Shown piece by piece: positions 62,231-64,000 of a stretch of DNA of 64,000 nucleotides. The DNA is from Colwellia demingiae. Lineage in GTDB: Bacteria; Pseudomonadota; Gammaproteobacteria; Enterobacterales; Alteromonadaceae. The notes beneath the pieces are model-generated. The model was given only the letters and a program-made list of their open reading frames with translations, ran no database searches and was not told the origin of the DNA. Numbering within the stretch: position 1 is the stretch's first letter; the number at the start of each line of letters is the position of its first letter. The DNA lies in NCBI RefSeq assembly GCF_007954275.1, contig NZ_VOLT01000005.1, forward strand, positions 1-64,000, written 5' to 3'. A program made the translations under genes and the position numbers.

Positions 62231-62626
62231 ATGAACAAACAAAGATTTTCAACGAGTAATTATAAAAAAATAGCCTTAACAGGTTATTTTTCTTTATTAG
62301 TATTTATGCCGTTATGGTTAATCGTACTAAGTCCAAGTGAGAGTTTAAGTACGACAACTTCACTGGTAATGTTTACCCTGCCGTTATTATTTCCATTAAG
62401 GGGATTGTTACAAGGAAACCCGTTCACGTATGCTTGGTCAAATTTTATTGTTTTAATCTATTTCTTGCATAGTTTAACTACCCTTTGGGTGTTGCCAGCA
62501 GACAGGGTTTGGGCAATGTTAGAGTTGATATTTGCTAGTGCTATGTTTTTTGGCGCGACTTATTACGCTAAATTTCGTGGTCAAGAGCTTGGACTGAGCA
62601 TCCGTAAAAAGAAGGAAAGTAAATAA
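62231..62626 (+). CDS. DUF2069 membrane protein
   Basis: A 131-residue inner-membrane protein with four hydrophobic segments, about 15-33, 42-58, 70-90 and 95-112. The loops PLLFPLRGLLQGNPFTYAW and PADRVWAMLELIFASAMFFG are typical of the DUF2069 family found in gammaproteobacteria. Function unknown. It begins 36 bases after arsC and is probably part of the bepA operon. Confidence 0.88.
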   Translation: MNKQRFSTSNYKKIALTGYFSLLVFMPLWLIVLSPSESLSTTTSLVMFTLPLLFPLRGLLQGNPFTYAWSNFIVLIYFLHSLTTLWVLPADRVWAMLELIFASAMFFGATYYAKFRGQELGLSIRKKKESK

Positions 62627-62662
62627 CTCTAATACCTACTTTATTAAAAGAAGGAAGAAGGA

Positions 62663-64000
62663 ATGCGCTGTAATTTTGTAAGAATCACCTTGTTATTACC
62701 CATACTTTTCACAGTAGTTCTAACTGCTTGTGATAGTAAATCTAATGGTAATGTGACGAATTATCCCCTTGATAGCATAGTACAGCTTGATGAGGTGCAA
62801 AATGTAAATCAAAGCATAGATCTTCTTCTTCACTTTCCTTTTGATGCCATTAGTCAGATCAAATGGCATCAAACGGCCGGCGAGCCGGTATCAATTTTAG
62901 CGAAGACGAGTAAAGTTATTTCTTTTACTCCTATGCTAGCAGGCGAATACAGTTTTAGTGTCAGTTTTATGCTCAATGGTGGCATTGAGCAAACCTTAAA
63001 GAAGAGTATTACTGTTAATGATGACTACCATAAATTAACAACACGTCTTTCTCATGAAGCATTAGCCGGTAACAAGGTGTCACTTCGTAGCCAACTTTCT
63101 GAAACGATCAATATCAACACATTGACATGGCAACAAATAGAAGGACCTAATGTCACCCTAACCACTGAAAGTAGTGATGGTGAATTAGCACTTTTTTTTG
63201 ATGCACCCCAAGTTGATTTCGATACCATTATTACCTTCGAGGCATCCGCTACGGATTCTGACAGTAATACAATTTATCGCGATCAAGTAGCGATACTCGT
63301 AGAGCCGGCTGCTGAAATAGGCAGTAATGCTTACTTTTCAGACCGTAAAGCCTCCGTTTTCGCTTATAATAGCAATAGCCCTTATGCTGATAATCTCGTT
63401 ACTTGTGTTTACTCTAATACCTTAACCAGTTCATGTACTTTAGCCCAAACACCTCTACTTGCAGAGGAAGTAAAAAGTTCCTCAATGACTCCTTCAGTTG
63501 AGAGTATTATGGATCGTGTTGTGGTGTCCCACCAATGGATGGGTGATAGATTTAAAGATTTTTTGAGTAATTATGATACCAACAACGATATAAAAAAATT
63601 GCTTAGAGCAACGACAGCAATTGTTATTTCTTATGATGTGCGCCCTTCATTTTATTGGGCGGCAACAGGCGCTATATATTTAGATGCAGAAAATTTTTGG
63701 TTAACCCCACAAGAGCGCGATACTATAAATGAAGCACCAGATTATCGGGCAGATTTTGGTAAGGACTTACAATTCGCTATGCCTTGGCGCTACGTAAAAG
63801 ATAATGCCTCTGCCAGTAAAAGTTATAGTAAATCTGTACGGGTGACTCGAACTGCTACAGATGCTCTATATCGCTTAACGTCATTAATGTACCATGAACT
63901 TGCTCATGCCAATGATTTTTTCCCAAGTAACGAATGGTATATACATAGCAGCAATCAACGTGTGCTCGATGCAGCTGTCAGTACAACGTTTGAGTCAGAT
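62663..64000 (+). CDS. Large lipoprotein with PKD-like domains and HExxH motif (3' end outside window)
   Basis: The frame is open from the ATG at 62,663 (GGAAGAAGGA upstream) for 446 codons to the window edge. A lipoprotein signal ends in LTAC (cysteine at residue 24). Two PKD/Ig-like domains (about 40-130 and 130-215; the second with TWQQIEGPNVTL and DTIITFEASATDSDSN) precede a third part of about 230 residues. There MYHELAHANDFFPS contains HELAH at residue 411, an HExxH zinc-protease motif, though a third ligand is not yet visible. It probably sits in the outer membrane. It may continue the bepA operon. Related lipoproteins exist in alteromonads, all of unknown role. Confidence 0.75.
   Translation, partial: MRCNFVRITLLLPILFTVVLTACDSKSNGNVTNYPLDSIVQLDEVQNVNQSIDLLLHFPFDAISQIKWHQTAGEPVSILAKTSKVISFTPMLAGEYSFSVSFMLNGGIEQTLKKSITVNDDYHKLTTRLSHEALAGNKVSLRSQLSETININTLTWQQIEGPNVTLTTESSDGELALFFDAPQVDFDTIITFEASATDSDSNTIYRDQVAILVEPAAEIGSNAYFSDRKASVFAYNSNSPYADNLVTCVYSNTLTSSCTLAQTPLLAEEVKSSSMTPSVESIMDRVVVSHQWMGDRFKDFLSNYDTNNDIKKLLRATTAIVISYDVRPSFYWAATGAIYLDAENFWLTPQERDTINEAPDYRADFGKDLQFAMPWRYVKDNASASKSYSKSVRVTRTATDALYRLTSLMYHELAHANDFFPSNEWYIHSSNQRVLDAAVSTTFESD

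Overview
The window reads as one stretch of chromosome from a marine gammaproteobacterium of the Alteromonadales, most likely Colwelliaceae (Colwellia or a close relative). This rests on the low G+C, AT-rich third codon positions, the gene families present (PrmB-AroC, SmrB, SixA, FadIJ, VC2046-type protein, YfbV-AckA-Pta, BamC/GcvR/Bcp, PerM/BepA/YfgD) and their order. The species cannot be fixed from the sequence alone. No rRNA, tRNA, CRISPR array or complete insertion sequence was seen.

Region 1 (about 1-14,960) is accessory DNA that looks like a chromosomal integron cassette array. Some 20 short genes, all on the + strand, are mostly followed by imperfect palindromes of 45-100 bases. These palindromes share a 5' half (TAACAAG, then GGACA, then a GTTGGCT block), a centre with TTCGTTCC or TTCGCTAC, and a 3' half (TTTAGCCAAC, then TTAGCC..CTTAA..AGGC) ending in a GTTRRRY-like core such as GTTATGA, GTTAGCT or GTTAGGT. 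These are the marks of attC sites. No integrase gene lies in the window. By orientation it would be expected to the left of base 1; otherwise this is an attC cluster without integrase. Cargo includes small lipoproteins, small two-helix membrane proteins, HAD hydrolases, a GNAT acetyltransferase, a Rap1a-like immunity protein, an RraB-like lipoprotein, a SMUG-like uracil-DNA glycosylase, a nucleotidyltransferase-like protein, an extra-looking FolD, an ACT-domain protein and OsmC. From 11.4 to 14.3 kb (DUF4350, LysE, PhzF) clear attC sites are missing; they reappear at 14.3-14.96 kb.

Region 2 (15.1-30 kb) moves into core genes: mntP, a CAP-domain protein, a VOC protein, a periplasmic rhodanese, an MFS permease, aroC, prmB, smrB, sixA, a pitrilysin-like protease and the fadIJ operon. 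Two nearly identical 267-base elements with terminal inverted repeats lie in opposite orientation at 11,476-11,742 and 17,750-18,015. A different small element with CTAG-GGGTYTGTTGA ends lies at 29,801-30,071.

Region 3 (30-39.3 kb) is a tightly coupled MoxR / DUF58 / DUF4381 / BatA / BatB-C / BatD operon, followed by an ECF sigma factor overlapping a DUF3379 membrane protein that is probably its regulator. Region 4 (39.4-52 kb) holds an S9 peptidase, a YchJ-like protein, a VC2046-family protein, a two-component system, xthA, rlmA, yfbV, ackA and pta. Region 5 (52.6-62.6 kb) keeps a neighbourhood also known from E. coli (yffB-dapE, bamC/gcvR/bcp, perM, bepA-yfgD) but with changes: no dapA beside bamC, a bcp interrupted by an in-frame amber codon, and an unknown gene before bepA. 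The window ends inside a large lipoprotein gene carrying an HExxH motif.

Points most worth attention: the cassette array and its cargo, the G-run frameshift in one cassette gene (3,155-3,408), the long hairpin after folD, the small inverted-repeat elements, the broken bcp, and a perfect inverted pair of DnaA-box sequences between pta and yffB.
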